Shown: piece after piece, positions 1 through 7,572 of the stretch
How the letters are laid out: every line of letters begins with the position of its first letter
Numbering within the stretch: position 1 is the stretch's first letter
DNA from: Lentzea alba
Lineage (GTDB): Bacteria > Actinomycetota > Actinomycetes > Mycobacteriales > Pseudonocardiaceae
Assembly: GCF_011067745.1 (NCBI RefSeq)
Contig: NZ_JAAMPJ010000001.1
Coordinates: 544,829 to 608,828, forward strand
DNA: 64,000 bases
Reading direction: 5' to 3'
The notes under the pieces: model-generated
Told to the model about the DNA's origin: nothing
What the model saw: the letters and a program-made list of their open reading frames with translations, nothing else
Database searches by the model: none
Position numbers and translations under genes: made by a program

Positions 1-300
<300 letters not shown>

Positions 301-954
301 TCAGCCGTCCGAAACCCCGGCGAGTTCCCGGACGAGTGAACGCAGCTCCAGCAGGCTGATCGTGCCCTCGGGCTCCAGCTGCGCGGTCTCCACCCGCCGC
401 AACCGCTCCCCCGCCAGCCGCTCGCCGAGAGTGACGTCCAGCGGCAGGAACGTCATCGTCTGCCGCTGCTGGTCGGTGAGATCGGCCAACGCCGGGTGGT
501 AGACCGCGACGTCCACCACGTCACCGTCCACCTGGGCCACCACCCGGTAGTCGCCGAGCCGCATCTTCACCTCGCCGAGGTTCACGATCACCTCGGTCGG
601 GTCCGGCACCGGCGGCACCGAGTCGTGGAACTCCCACACCATGTCCGACGGCGGCGCGGCCTTGATCCACGCGTCCGTGTACGGCCGCAGCCGCGGGTCC
701 TCCTGGCCGGTGATCACCAGCGCGTACATCGCCATGTGGCCCTGTTCGAGCGAGAACACCAGGTCCGGGTGCAAGGCGTTGACGAGCTCCTTCAGCTCGT
801 CCTCGACCCGGTGCGGTTCGCCGTCGCCCAGCGCCGCGCTCACCACCGGCACCAGCTCGAACCACCGCTCCCAGAAGCGTTGCGCGGCCTCCTCGGCGTT
901 CGGCAGGTGGGCGGGCGTGACGTCTTCGGCTTTGCGGCGGCGGAACCACTTCAT
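301..954 (-). CDS. conserved hypothetical protein, cytoplasmic
   Basis: A 217-residue acidic, soluble protein that I do not recognise as a named family. It opens with a basic stretch (KWFRRRK), then an alpha-helical region rich in Trp and Glu, and ends in a beta-rich part with VIVNLGEVKMRLGDYRVVAQ followed by a Leu-rich helix. No signal peptide or membrane segment is visible. I start it at ATG 954; a TTG at 963 overlaps the stop of the upstream gene by 4 bp (TTGA), the same join seen one gene further up, so the TTG is a real alternative. It sits directly upstream of ligA in the same leftward transcription unit. Position next to ligA does not by itself imply a repair role. Confidence 0.75.
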   Translation of the reverse strand: MKWFRRRKAEDVTPAHLPNAEEAAQRFWERWFELVPVVSAALGDGEPHRVEDELKELVNALHPDLVFSLEQGHMAMYALVITGQEDPRLRPYTDAWIKAAPPSDMVWEFHDSVPPVPDPTEVIVNLGEVKMRLGDYRVVAQVDGDVVDVAVYHPALADLTDQQRQTMTFLPLDVTLGERLAGERLRRVETAQLEPEGTISLLELRSLVRELAGVSDG

Positions 955-959
955 GATGC

Positions 960-1517
960 TCAAGCGTAGAGCTTTCGTCCGTCTGCCAGCATTTCGACGA
1001 ACTGGGCGATCCTGCGCTGACGTGTTTCCGCGCGCTTGGCGTCGTGGATGCGCAACAGGACGGCATACCTGTTCTGGCTGTTCAGCGCCTCGAATGCCTT
1101 GGCGGCCTTGGGGTTGGCCTTGAGCGCCTCGATCAGGTCATCGGGCACCTCGATCGTCGCCGGTCCCGCGTACGCCGCGTCCCAGCGCCCGTCCGCCTTG
1201 GCCTTCTCGATCTCCTTGAGGCCCGCCGGCAGCATCTTGCCGGCCGCGATCAGCTCCTCGACCTTGCCGCAGTTGCGCTTGGACCACCGGCTGCGCGCCT
1301 TTCGCGGCGTCCACCGCTGCGAGTAGTAGGTGTCGTCGATCGACCGCACCAGCCCGTCGATCCACCCGTGGCACAACGCGATGTCCAGCGCCTCGTCGTA
1401 AGTGATCGTCTTGAGCCCGGAGCCCTTCTTGGCGTACTTGATCCACAGCTCAGTCTCTTGCGCGCCGTTCTCGTGCAGCCAGGCGTCGAACTCCGCGGGA
1501 TCCTCGAAGAAGATCAA
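960..1517 (-). CDS. YdeI/OmpD-associated family protein
   Basis: 185 residues matching the YdeI family: the start FFEDPAEFDAWLHENGAQ, the ELWIKYAKKGSG strand, the YDEALDIALCHGWIDG segment and the RWTPRKARSRWSKRN motif are the family hallmarks. Members are small soluble proteins linked in enterobacteria to stress and peptide resistance; the biochemical activity is unknown. The start is a TTG at 1517, chosen because GAGGAGGG lies 4-5 nt upstream and because the TTG overlaps the stop of the preceding gene (TTGA). The C-terminal DAKRAETRQRRIAQFVEML helix is also typical. It is translationally coupled to the secreted LppU-like gene upstream, a pairing for which I know no functional reason. Confidence 0.88.
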   Translation of the reverse strand: MIFFEDPAEFDAWLHENGAQETELWIKYAKKGSGLKTITYDEALDIALCHGWIDGLVRSIDDTYYSQRWTPRKARSRWSKRNCGKVEELIAAGKMLPAGLKEIEKAKADGRWDAAYAGPATIEVPDDLIEALKANPKAAKAFEALNSQNRYAVLLRIHDAKRAETRQRRIAQFVEMLADGRKLYA

Positions 1518-2035
1518 CGCACCCTCCTCAGGCAGAGCGTCATCTCCTCATAGGGAACACCGAGTTCGGCCTCTTCGGGGCAACTTTCTTCCGTTATGCC
1601 CACGACCTGCACGTTCGCCCGTGGCGCCGCGCAGTCGAACTTGGCCACGACCGATCTCTGGAGATCCTCGGTGTCGAGCTCGAAGCAGTCGCCCTCGGTG
1701 GCGTTGGGCAGCAGGCACAGCGCCGCGTTGTGCCTGGTGTCGCGCAACACCTTGTACTCACCGCGCGGGCACTCGCCGTTGGTGTTGGTCAGCACCGTCC
1801 CGACCTTCAAGGCGGCTTTGGCGCCCTTGCAGTCGATGACGGTGAGCCCCAGGTCGTCCTCGCCGGGGCCGGTGAACTTCACGCAGCTGCCTTTCGCCGC
1901 CTTCGAGTAGTCCGTGAGGAACAGGGATTCCGGTGCCGCTGGCGTCGGTTCGTCCGCCTCGCTGAACGCCCACCACACTCCGAGGTAGGCCGGCACGGCG
2001 AGTACGCACACCATCACGGTCTGTCTGACGACCAC
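1514..2035 (-). CDS. LppU/SCO3897-like exported protein
   Basis: A 173-residue protein with a short basic N-terminus, one hydrophobic helix (VMVCVLAVPAYLGVWWAF) and an extracellular domain with evenly spaced cysteines (GSCVKF, VIDCKGAKA, GECPRGEY, ALCLLPN, GDCFELD, KFDCAAP, ESCPEEAE, LCLRRVR). This spacing fits the LppU/SCO3897 group of actinobacterial exported proteins of unknown function, probably held by disulfides. I chose GTG 2035 because CATAAT stands 7 nt before it, as expected for a leaderless transcript, and because it avoids overlapping the divergent acetyltransferase. An in-frame ATG at 2101 would interlock base for base with the start codon of that divergent gene. The stop overlaps the start of the YdeI gene by 4 bp. 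Confidence 0.75.
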   Translation of the reverse strand: MVVRQTVMVCVLAVPAYLGVWWAFSEADEPTPAAPESLFLTDYSKAAKGSCVKFTGPGEDDLGLTVIDCKGAKAALKVGTVLTNTNGECPRGEYKVLRDTRHNAALCLLPNATEGDCFELDTEDLQRSVVAKFDCAAPRANVQVVGITEESCPEEAELGVPYEEMTLCLRRVR

Positions 2036-2099
2036 GCCGCGGATTATGGCGGCGAAAACTGAGTGGCGCGCGACGACGGCTTTGGCCACAGTGCGCGTC

Positions 2100-2582
2100 A
2101 TGCTGATCCGGCGGGAGACGCCCGCAGACATCGACGCCATCCGCGCTGTCACCAACCTCGCGTTCAAGAACGGCCCAGAGGCTCCGCTGATCGACTGGCT
2201 GCGTGCGGACGAGGGCTGGATCCCGGAGTTCTCGCTGGTCGCGGACGGCGTGATCGGGCACGTGGTGGGCACTCGCGGGTACATCGGCGACGACTTCCCG
2301 GCGATCGGGATCGGGCCGGTCAGCGTGCATCCCGACCACCAGCGAAGTGGTGTCGGCAAGGCGCTGATGCACGCCCTTCTCGGCGCGGCGGAGGCGCGTG
2401 GCGAGCGCGCGGTCATCCTGTTGGGCAGTCCCGCGTACTACTCGCGGTTCGGCTTCCGGCTGGCTTCGGAGTTCGGGATCACGCCGCCGGATCCGGAGTG
2501 GGCGCCGCACTTCCAGGCCCGGTTGTTCGGTGAGGTGCCGGCGGGGCCGTTCCGGTACGCGGAGCCGTTCAACCGACTTTGA
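2100..2582 (+). CDS. GNAT N-acetyltransferase (YhbS-like)
   Basis: 160 residues with the GNAT layout: an N-terminal strand and helix (LIRRETPADIDAIRAVTNLA), the long central strand ending in IGIGPVSVHPDHQ, and the acetyl-CoA pyrophosphate loop RSGVGKALM, followed by ILLGSPAYYSRFGF, a segment typical of the YhbS subgroup. It should move an acetyl group from acetyl-CoA to an unknown amine. I start it at ATG 2100, where the family homology begins; an in-frame ATG at 2046 would add 18 residues with no domain match. It is divergent from the LppU-like gene and its end overlaps the convergent secreted protein gene by 14 bp. Confidence 0.88.
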   Translation: MLIRRETPADIDAIRAVTNLAFKNGPEAPLIDWLRADEGWIPEFSLVADGVIGHVVGTRGYIGDDFPAIGIGPVSVHPDHQRSGVGKALMHALLGAAEARGERAVILLGSPAYYSRFGFRLASEFGITPPDPEWAPHFQARLFGEVPAGPFRYAEPFNRL

Positions 2583-3720
2583 GGACCTCGCCGTCGGCTT
2601 TGCGCGCGTGGACCGTGCCGTCGGGCTGGGCTGACACCGTGTCGATGAAACGTGTCTCGCTCAACGGTTCCCAGCCCGCACCGAGGCGGTGCACACGTCC
2701 GCCGATCAACGAGTAGACGCTGACCGTCCCATCAGGACGGAGCACCGCCTCGGGCGAGGCTTCGAGGCCTTGGGCGATCTCGCGCCACGCACCTGCCCCA
2801 CCGGCGATCAGCGCGCTGCCGGAACGGAGGTACAGGGCGATCGACCCGTCCGGGAAGGTGATCGCGGACGGCTTGCCGACGGCGAACCCCGGCGGGCTGA
2901 GCGGAATCGAACCGGACTGGATCGATCCGGGCTGGCGGGCCCCCTCGGGGGAGCCACCCCCCATCCCAATCGTCTCAGAGGGGTCTGACAATTTCGCCAC
3001 GCTGCCGTCGGCCAGCACGGCGTACACCACGACCGTCCCATCAGGACGCAACACCGCCTCGGGGTCGCCACCCACGCCCGACGCCACCAGCCGCCACGCC
3101 CCGTCGGCCAGCACCATGATCTCGCCGTGAACCGTCCGCGCGTACACGAACCGCCCGGCCACGGAAGGACGTCCGACGAAGGAACCGATCGTGCTCAGCC
3201 GCGTGCGATCAACCCAGACATCGCCGTCCTCCACGACGTACACGCCACCGCCGACGACCTCGGGCCCACCCTGCCAAGCCTGCCGGAGCATCGACTGAGC
3301 CCGCCCAACCGCCTGGTCGTAACGCTCCGGGCAACACGACCGCTGCACCGCGTCGGCGAGCAACCCCGGCGTCAGATCCGGCCGGTCGACTCGAACCGCG
3401 TACTCGAAGAACCGGCGCGCGGCATAGGAGACGTCCATGATCTCGGCTGGCGTGCCCCACCCCATCGACGGCCGCTGCTGGAACACGCCCAGCGAGTCCG
3501 CGTCGCCGCAGGCCAGGTTGTTCATGTGCGACTCGACCCACCCGGCCTCGAACCCGGCGAGCATCACCTTGTCGCTGACCTTCAAGGAAAGACCAACGGC
3601 GTGCACAACGCGGATCACGTCCGCGTCGTGCACGCCGGGGACCTCGCACGAGACCTTCAGCGGCAGGGCGTGCGCCGAAGCCGGCAGAAACAGCACGATG
3701 ACCAGCGCGAGCCTGAGCAC
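2569..3720 (-). CDS. secreted lysozyme-like protein with C-terminal propeller-like repeats
   Basis: 383 residues with a signal peptide (LRLALVIVLFLPASAHA). Residues about 20-150 form a small alpha-helical domain containing GFEAGWVESHMNN, CGDADSLGVFQQRPSMGWGT and a helix with a CC pair. This is the lysozyme-like module often found in actinobacterial secreted cell-wall proteins; the Glu in WVESHMNN is the likely catalytic acid. From about residue 155 come beta repeats of the type EAVLRPDGTVxVYxLxxGxV, present at least twice, resembling tectonin/WD-like propeller blades. The part around residues 255-280 is an unusual Gly/Ser/Pro linker that coincides with a DNA repeat listed separately. Start is GTG 3720. 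A role in peptidoglycan or polymer binding is inference. Confidence 0.72.
   Translation of the reverse strand: MLRLALVIVLFLPASAHALPLKVSCEVPGVHDADVIRVVHAVGLSLKVSDKVMLAGFEAGWVESHMNNLACGDADSLGVFQQRPSMGWGTPAEIMDVSYAARRFFEYAVRVDRPDLTPGLLADAVQRSCCPERYDQAVGRAQSMLRQAWQGGPEVVGGGVYVVEDGDVWVDRTRLSTIGSFVGRPSVAGRFVYARTVHGEIMVLADGAWRLVASGVGGDPEAVLRPDGTVVVYAVLADGSVAKLSDPSETIGMGGGSPEGARQPGSIQSGSIPLSPPGFAVGKPSAITFPDGSIALYLRSGSALIAGGAGAWREIAQGLEASPEAVLRPDGTVSVYSLIGGRVHRLGAGWEPLSETRFIDTVSAQPDGTVHARKADGEVLKVG
2941..2976. repeat. short dispersed repeat, copy A, inside a coding region
   Basis: On the + strand a GC-rich palindromic stretch (CCCCCTCGGGGG, then runs of C) is followed by CCCCATCCCAATCGTCTC at 2959-2976. 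The same 18-mer with 16 of 18 bases identical occurs at 20771-20788, also next to short G/C hairpins and also inside a gene. The reading frame of the shared bases differs between the two genes, so the similarity is in the DNA, not inherited protein homology. It encodes part of the Gly/Ser/Pro linker of the secreted protein. Confidence 0.55.
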
Positions 3721-3758
3721 AAGTCCGAATTGGACACCCAGGCCCGCGCCGGCGCCAC

Positions 3759-5612
3759 TCAGGAGTTGGCGATCAGCGAGAAGCCCAGCACGCCCGTCGC
3801 CGTGAAGTCGATGGCCGGCTCGGAGCTCGGCCAGGACCGCAGGTCGTCGGCGAACACGGACTTCGCGGAGTTGAACTCGAGCGTGTACGGCTTGGTGCAG
3901 TCGACGGAACCCGGCGGCATCTCACCGAGGTCACCGAACAGGGAGGCGTCGTTCGGGCCGTTGATCACGGCACCGACCAGCACCTTCGAGCCGCCGGACG
4001 AAGATCCGGACAGGTTCGCGGCCTGGTGGTGCGGGCACTCGGGGAACTTCGCGCCGACACCGACGATCAACGAGGTGCCCCACGCGTTGGTGCCCAGCGC
4101 GAAGCCGCGCTGCTGCGTGCCGAACGTCGCGTACTCCTTCGAGCCGGTCAGCTTCTGGTACAGCGCCGCGGTCGTGATGAAGCCGAACGTGCGCGAGCCG
4201 ACGTCCCAGGTCTCGACGTTGGCCGCGGTGCGGAACGGCGAGTTCTGCGCGGCAACCGCGCCTTGCCGGAGCTGGCGCTGGATGTCGCCGACGACCTGTG
4301 CCTCGGTCACCTCGGCGCCGGGAACGCCCTTGCGCAGCAACGGAGCGAGGTCGGCGTGGCCGAGCGCGGAGATGTTGTAGACGTTCAACGTGTCCGGGTC
4401 GCCGGTGGCCAGGAACTCCTTGGCCCAGTGGGCAGCGGCGCGCGCGAACTGGCCGTAACGGTTGTCGTTCAACGCCTTCGCGGCCAGCGCGAGCTGGGTC
4501 GCGCCGAACTCCAGGTCGTCGGTCCAGGAGCCCTCGGGGTAGTAGGCGTGCGGGAACGCCGTGACGAGCTCACCGACGTCCGACGTCTTGGCCAGCGCGA
4601 ACAGCGAAGCAGCCTTGTTCAGGTACTCGCACGCGAGCCGCGGGTTGCGGCGAGCCTCGATCTGCGCGGCCAGCGCGAACGAGCCGGCGACGCGGCCGAC
4701 CAGGTTCGGGCTGATCTTCTCGCCGGCCTTGTTCGCGCGGAACACCGGCCGGTACTTGATGTAGTACTGGCTGTCGCCGGGCTTCACGTCGAGCTTGTCG
4801 TCGGCCTCGGGCAGGCGCCACACGTCGTGGTCGCCGACGAAGCCGAACTCCTCGGAGCCGGTGCCGATGCCGACCTGGGCGTACAGCACGCCGGTCTTCT
4901 CGTCCCACGCCTTGTCGAGCCACTTGAGCCCGAACTTGGCCTCCTCGTACAGCGCGTCGTTGTGCTTGTTGCGCAACGCCAGCAGCATCGAGGCGGTCGA
5001 GTAGGACGAGGCGTGGGTGAACTTCACGAAGTCACCCGCGTCGAACCAACCGCCCTCGAGGTCGACCTGAACGCCCGTGGGCTTCAGCGGCGCCGCGATC
5101 TCGTCGCCGCCCTCGCCCTTGAACACCGGCTCCTCGTAGACCATCGCGCTGCGGTCGGTGAGGTGCGCGGGTTTGCGGTTCAACCGGCCAGGGATGACGT
5201 GAGCGCCGTCCCGCTGGGCCTGGAAGAACTCGACGGTGTTGTTCGCGACCGGCTGGAACAGCCTGTTCAGCGAGTCGATCTTGAACGCGGTCGACGTCGC
5301 CGAACCGACCTTGATCCGGTACGTGCCCGGCGTCTTCACCTTCGAGAAGTCGATCGGGTGCACCGAGGGGAACTTGTCGCTCCACGAGCCCGTCGAGGCG
5401 CCCGTCTTGCCGGTCAGCACGGTCCTGCCCCTGCTGTCGACCACCGTGAACTTGGTGTCCGCGGCACCGCCGAGCACGTACGCGTGCTTCGCCTCGGTGG
5501 TGCCGAAACCGATCTGGTCCAGCCTGATGTGTCCGGCGGGGGCCGCCTGGGCAGGCGTCGCGACCACCCCGGAAAGCACTGCGGCAACGAGAACCGCACG
5601 TCTGATGCGCAT
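3759..5612 (-). CDS. secreted glycoside hydrolase family 9 (endoglucanase type)
   Basis: 617 residues: a signal peptide ending near TPAQAAPAG, an N-terminal Ig-like CelD_N domain (IRLDQIGF, then a strand set ending with GTYRIKVG) and an (alpha/alpha)6 GH9 catalytic domain. GH9 signatures are clear: GGWFDAGDFVKF with the base Asp pair, PECPHHQAAN with its metal/substrate histidines, and near the C-terminus DDLRSWPSSEPAIDF, where the Glu in SSEPAID takes the place of the general acid. GH9 enzymes invert beta-1,4-glucan bonds. No cellulose-binding module is visible, so it may act on soluble or cell-wall glucans. A 17-bp near-palindrome lies 40-56 bp upstream of the start, a likely regulator site. 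It is transcribed toward the lysozyme-like gene, 38 bp away. Confidence 0.93.
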   Translation of the reverse strand: MRIRRAVLVAAVLSGVVATPAQAAPAGHIRLDQIGFGTTEAKHAYVLGGAADTKFTVVDSRGRTVLTGKTGASTGSWSDKFPSVHPIDFSKVKTPGTYRIKVGSATSTAFKIDSLNRLFQPVANNTVEFFQAQRDGAHVIPGRLNRKPAHLTDRSAMVYEEPVFKGEGGDEIAAPLKPTGVQVDLEGGWFDAGDFVKFTHASSYSTASMLLALRNKHNDALYEEAKFGLKWLDKAWDEKTGVLYAQVGIGTGSEEFGFVGDHDVWRLPEADDKLDVKPGDSQYYIKYRPVFRANKAGEKISPNLVGRVAGSFALAAQIEARRNPRLACEYLNKAASLFALAKTSDVGELVTAFPHAYYPEGSWTDDLEFGATQLALAAKALNDNRYGQFARAAAHWAKEFLATGDPDTLNVYNISALGHADLAPLLRKGVPGAEVTEAQVVGDIQRQLRQGAVAAQNSPFRTAANVETWDVGSRTFGFITTAALYQKLTGSKEYATFGTQQRGFALGTNAWGTSLIVGVGAKFPECPHHQAANLSGSSSGGSKVLVGAVINGPNDASLFGDLGEMPPGSVDCTKPYTLEFNSAKSVFADDLRSWPSSEPAIDFTATGVLGFSLIANS

Positions 5613-5651
5613 GAGAGGAACTCCCGATCCAGGCCCGGCGGAAGCCTACGG

Positions 5652-5668
5652 TTAAGAAAGTTTCCTAA
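5652..5668. promoter_or_regulatory. operator-like near-palindrome upstream of the GH9 gene
   Basis: TTAAGAAAGTTTCCTAA reads on the minus strand as TTAGGAAACTTTCTTAA: two 8-bp arms around a single central base, with one mismatch. It is AT-rich in a GC-rich genome and sits 40 bp upstream of the GH9 start codon. Similar TTAGGAAA-TTTCCTAA palindromes stand before secreted polysaccharidase genes in several actinomycetes as I remember; the regulator is not in this window. Confidence 0.6.
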
Positions 5669-5702
5669 TAGTTCGCAGCAGACTAGCCGTCCAAACCGGG
5701 CA

Positions 5703-6704
5703 TCACCAGCCCTCGGGCGGTTCCAAAAAGGCGGAGGAGAGATCACGGGTCAGCGACAGCGAGCGCTTCACCCAACTGGACGTCGCCCCCGCCAGACCGC
5801 ACGTCGGGGTGACCAACGCCTTCTCGGCGAGCATCGTCCGGGGGAAGCCCAGCCGGTCGACCAGCGTGAACGCCCGCAACCCGACGTCCTTCAACGTCAC
5901 GGGCGTGCCGGGATCGGTGCTCGGCACCAGCCCCAGCGCCAGCGTCGTCCCCGCCTCCCACGTCTCGCCGATCTCGTCGAGAACCTCCGCGCCCTTGATC
6001 AAGGTCGCGTCGAACGCGATCGCCGTCGCGCCCGCCTCCCTGAGCAGCGTCAGCGGCGGATGCGGCGCGCAGCAGTGGACGATCACCTCGTGGTCCGCGA
6101 GAGCCTCGATCACGGTGGCCAGCACCCCGCGGGCGTCCGGTTCCGGCACGGCGGGCACGGTGCCGAGCTTCGACGGCGTCGGCAGCAGGCCCTGCAGCAC
6201 GGCGGGCAGGCCCGGTTCGTCGAGCTGCACCACGACCTTCGCCTTGGTGCGCTTGGCGATCTCCGCGGCGTGCAACCGCAGCCCCTCGGCGAGCGACTCG
6301 GAGAACTCCTTGACGGCACCGCGGTCCGTGAGCACCCGATGGCCGCGCATCAGCTCGATGTTCGACATCAACGTCCACGGCCCGGCGGCCTGCACCTTCA
6401 CCACCGAAGGCTGCGCACCCGCACGTTCCAACGCCTCGTCGAACGCGTCCAGGTCGCCGCGCAGGAGGTCGACCGCCCGGCGGTGGTCCCGGCCGGGACG
6501 CGGGTTCACCCGGTAGCCGGACGTGATGACCTCTATCGCGAGGTCGACGAGCAGGCCGGCGGTGCGGCCGATCATGTCCGCGCCGACGCCCCGCGCAGGC
6601 AGCTCCGGCACGTGCGGCAGCTCGGGCAGCTCGCCGACGACGATCCTCGCCGCCTCGTCGATGTCGGTTCCGGGCAGCGATCCGATTCCAGTTGCTCCAC
6701 GCAC
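5703..6704 (-). CDS. MetE C-terminal-like (cobalamin-independent methionine synthase family) protein
   Basis: 333 residues with the TIM-barrel fold of the MetE/UROD superfamily but only about the length of the catalytic half of MetE. Visible hallmarks are the start ATGIGSLPGTD, QAAGPWTLMSN, VVVQLDEPGLPA and two of the zinc-site elements: HCC in the strand VIVHCCAPHPPL and the Cys in TPTCGLAG. The Glu expected after the HxC motif appears replaced by Asp in AIAFDATLI. In M. tuberculosis a similar protein (Rv3015c, from memory) is also encoded beside ligA. The methyl acceptor is not known; it may act on homocysteine or another thiol. I start at GTG 6704, because an in-frame ATG at 6752 lies between two palindromic operator-like sites. 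Confidence 0.85.
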   Translation of the reverse strand: MRGATGIGSLPGTDIDEAARIVVGELPELPHVPELPARGVGADMIGRTAGLLVDLAIEVITSGYRVNPRPGRDHRRAVDLLRGDLDAFDEALERAGAQPSVVKVQAAGPWTLMSNIELMRGHRVLTDRGAVKEFSESLAEGLRLHAAEIAKRTKAKVVVQLDEPGLPAVLQGLLPTPSKLGTVPAVPEPDARGVLATVIEALADHEVIVHCCAPHPPLTLLREAGATAIAFDATLIKGAEVLDEIGETWEAGTTLALGLVPSTDPGTPVTLKDVGLRAFTLVDRLGFPRTMLAEKALVTPTCGLAGATSSWVKRSLSLTRDLSSAFLEPPEGW

Positions 6705-6739
6705 CCGCCGAATTGTTCCACTGTCCTGCGGACAAGAGA

Positions 6740-6771
6740 GGTCTAGACCCATTGACGCCGTGGTCTAGGCC
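6740..6771. promoter_or_regulatory. two operator-like palindromes 22 bp apart
   Basis: GGTCTAGACC (6740-6749) is a perfect 10-bp palindrome, and GGTCTAGGCC (6762-6771), within the wider near-palindrome GTGGTCTAGGCCAC, repeats it with one change. Their starts are 22 bp apart, close to two helical turns, so dimers on both sites would face the same side of the DNA. They lie just upstream of the MetE-like start at 6704 and also behind the rightward leader region. CTAG is rare in GC-rich actinomycete DNA, which adds weight. Confidence 0.6.
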
Positions 6772-6789
6772 ACTTACCGTGATTGAGCA

Positions 6790-6940
6790 GGTGCTGAGCG
6801 TAGGAGCACCTCCCTGTCCGTGGTGCAGGACCGCGACGCGCCCCGTGGTCCTGCACCACTCCCTTCCTCTCTCGCCGGTAGCTGAACCGGGTGAATGCGG
6901 GAGGAGCCGCTAACAGCGCGCCCCAGCTCACCGACCACCT
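6790..6940 (+). promoter_or_regulatory. hairpin-rich 5' leader, possible cis-regulatory RNA
   Basis: No gene fits between 6705 and 6984. Read on the + strand it contains GTGCT/AGCAC (6791-6809), a perfect 13-bp stem GTGGTGCAGGACC / GGTCCTGCACCAC (6820-6832 and 6847-6859), then the unpaired-looking GAACCGGGTGAAT and CCGCTAAC stretches, and GCTCA/TGAGC just before the ribosome binding site. GGGTGAAT and GCTAAC are also conserved bases of the c-di-AMP (ydaO) riboswitch, which in actinomycetes often precedes secreted cell-wall proteins. The spacing between them is much shorter than in known ydaO RNAs, so I do not assign it to that class. Confidence 0.4.
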
Positions 6941-6984
6941 GAGCGGACGTGGACTTTCACCGTGACCCACTACAGGAGAGTCCC

Positions 6985-7344
6985 GTGATCAGATTCGCTC
7001 GAAGGTCCATCGCCGTCGTCTGCGTCATCCTGTCCGCAAGTCTCTGGGCGGCTCCGGCCGCACAGGCCGCACCGCACTGGACGGTCCAGCCGTGCCACTT
7101 CGGCCTGCACGCGTACTGGCTGCCGAAGCAGGTGATGTCCGGCATCTTCATCAGCTGCACCACGACCGGGGACCGCAACCAGCAGATCACCGACGGGCTG
7201 GCGAGCGGCGACCCGATCCGGATGGCCAACGCGCTGCAGGCGGCCCTCCGGCAGAACGCGGACACGTTCCTGACGCCGGAATCGCCGTGCGAACCCGGCC
7301 AGGAAGCGGCGATGGGTGACGCCTACGCGAAGTGCGTGGGCTGA
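6985..7344 (+). CDS. small secreted protein with four cysteines
   Basis: 119 residues from GTG 6985, chosen because AGGAG (6973-6977) is at good spacing; an upstream in-frame ATG at 6949 lacks a site and would break the signal peptide. The signal peptide is clear (IRFARRS, a hydrophobic core, then AAPAAQAAP). The mature part of about 88 residues carries four cysteines (QPCHFG, ISCTTTG, SPCEPG, AKCVG), likely two disulfides, and is mostly helical. I do not recognise the family. Expression is likely controlled by the hairpin-rich leader just upstream, and transcription ends at the strong hairpin 16 bp past the stop. Confidence 0.78.
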   Translation: MIRFARRSIAVVCVILSASLWAAPAAQAAPHWTVQPCHFGLHAYWLPKQVMSGIFISCTTTGDRNQQITDGLASGDPIRMANALQAALRQNADTFLTPESPCEPGQEAAMGDAYAKCVG

Positions 7345-7360
7345 TCCACTTTGCCGGACA

Positions 7361-7392
7361 AAGGCCGGCGCGGAATCTTCGCGCCGGCCTTC
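7361..7392. terminator. strong bidirectional hairpin terminator
   Basis: AAGGCCGGCGCG / CGCGCCGGCCTT: a 12-bp perfect stem with a 7-nt loop. It lies 16 bp after the stop of the small secreted protein and 18 bp after the stop of the cysteine micropeptide on the other strand, so it can end both transcripts. Confidence 0.85.
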
Positions 7393-7410
7393 GCTCTGTC
7401 GTCCAGGCCT

Positions 7411-7476
7411 TTAACAGCTGCTGCAGCACCCGCAGCCAGGACCCGTGCAACCGCCGCAGCAAGAACATCCACCCAC
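7411..7476 (-). CDS. 21-residue cysteine-rich micropeptide
   Basis: GTG 7476 starts a 22-codon frame reading MGGCSCCGGCTGP then GCGCCSSC and a TAA stop. Eight of 21 residues are Cys, and the peptide is an exact pattern duplication: CxCCxxC, TGPG, CxCCxxC. GGAGG stands 8 nt upstream of the GTG, and a strong hairpin follows 18 bp after the stop, so the frame has its own translation start and terminator. There is no signal peptide. The paired Cys clusters suggest a cytosolic metal-cluster peptide (metallothionein-like) or a thiol buffer; a cysteine-sensing leader is less likely because no gene follows it on the same strand. It is divergent from the PaaI-type thioesterase, 96 bp away. Function is inference. 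Confidence 0.6.
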   Translation of the reverse strand: MGGCSCCGGCTGPGCGCCSSC

Positions 7477-7572
7477 GATGACCACCTCCGGTGTTGAGCG
7501 ATCAAGCAGTCGGACAGTAAGACGGCTCCAACTCCGCGTGACACCACCGCCAGAGTGATTACCCTTCCACGA

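Noticed and set aside
2046..2101. Longer starts for both divergent genes (ATG 2046 for the acetyltransferase, ATG 2101 for the LppU-like protein)
   Set aside because: They would make the start codons interlock or overlap and add residues without homology; the inner starts leave a promoter-sized gap.
4026..6746. A very long open frame (over 900 codons) on the + strand across the GH9 and MetE-like genes
   Set aside because: It is rich in Arg, Val and Leu with no domain, and it runs antisense to two well-supported genes. Long antisense frames are expected in DNA with high GC at third positions.
6790..6984. Assignment of the leader to the c-di-AMP (ydaO) riboswitch
   Set aside because: GGGTGAAT and GCTAAC are present, but only about 10 nt apart, and the pairing element with GTAGGCG is not found in the right order. 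Kept as an unassigned structured leader.
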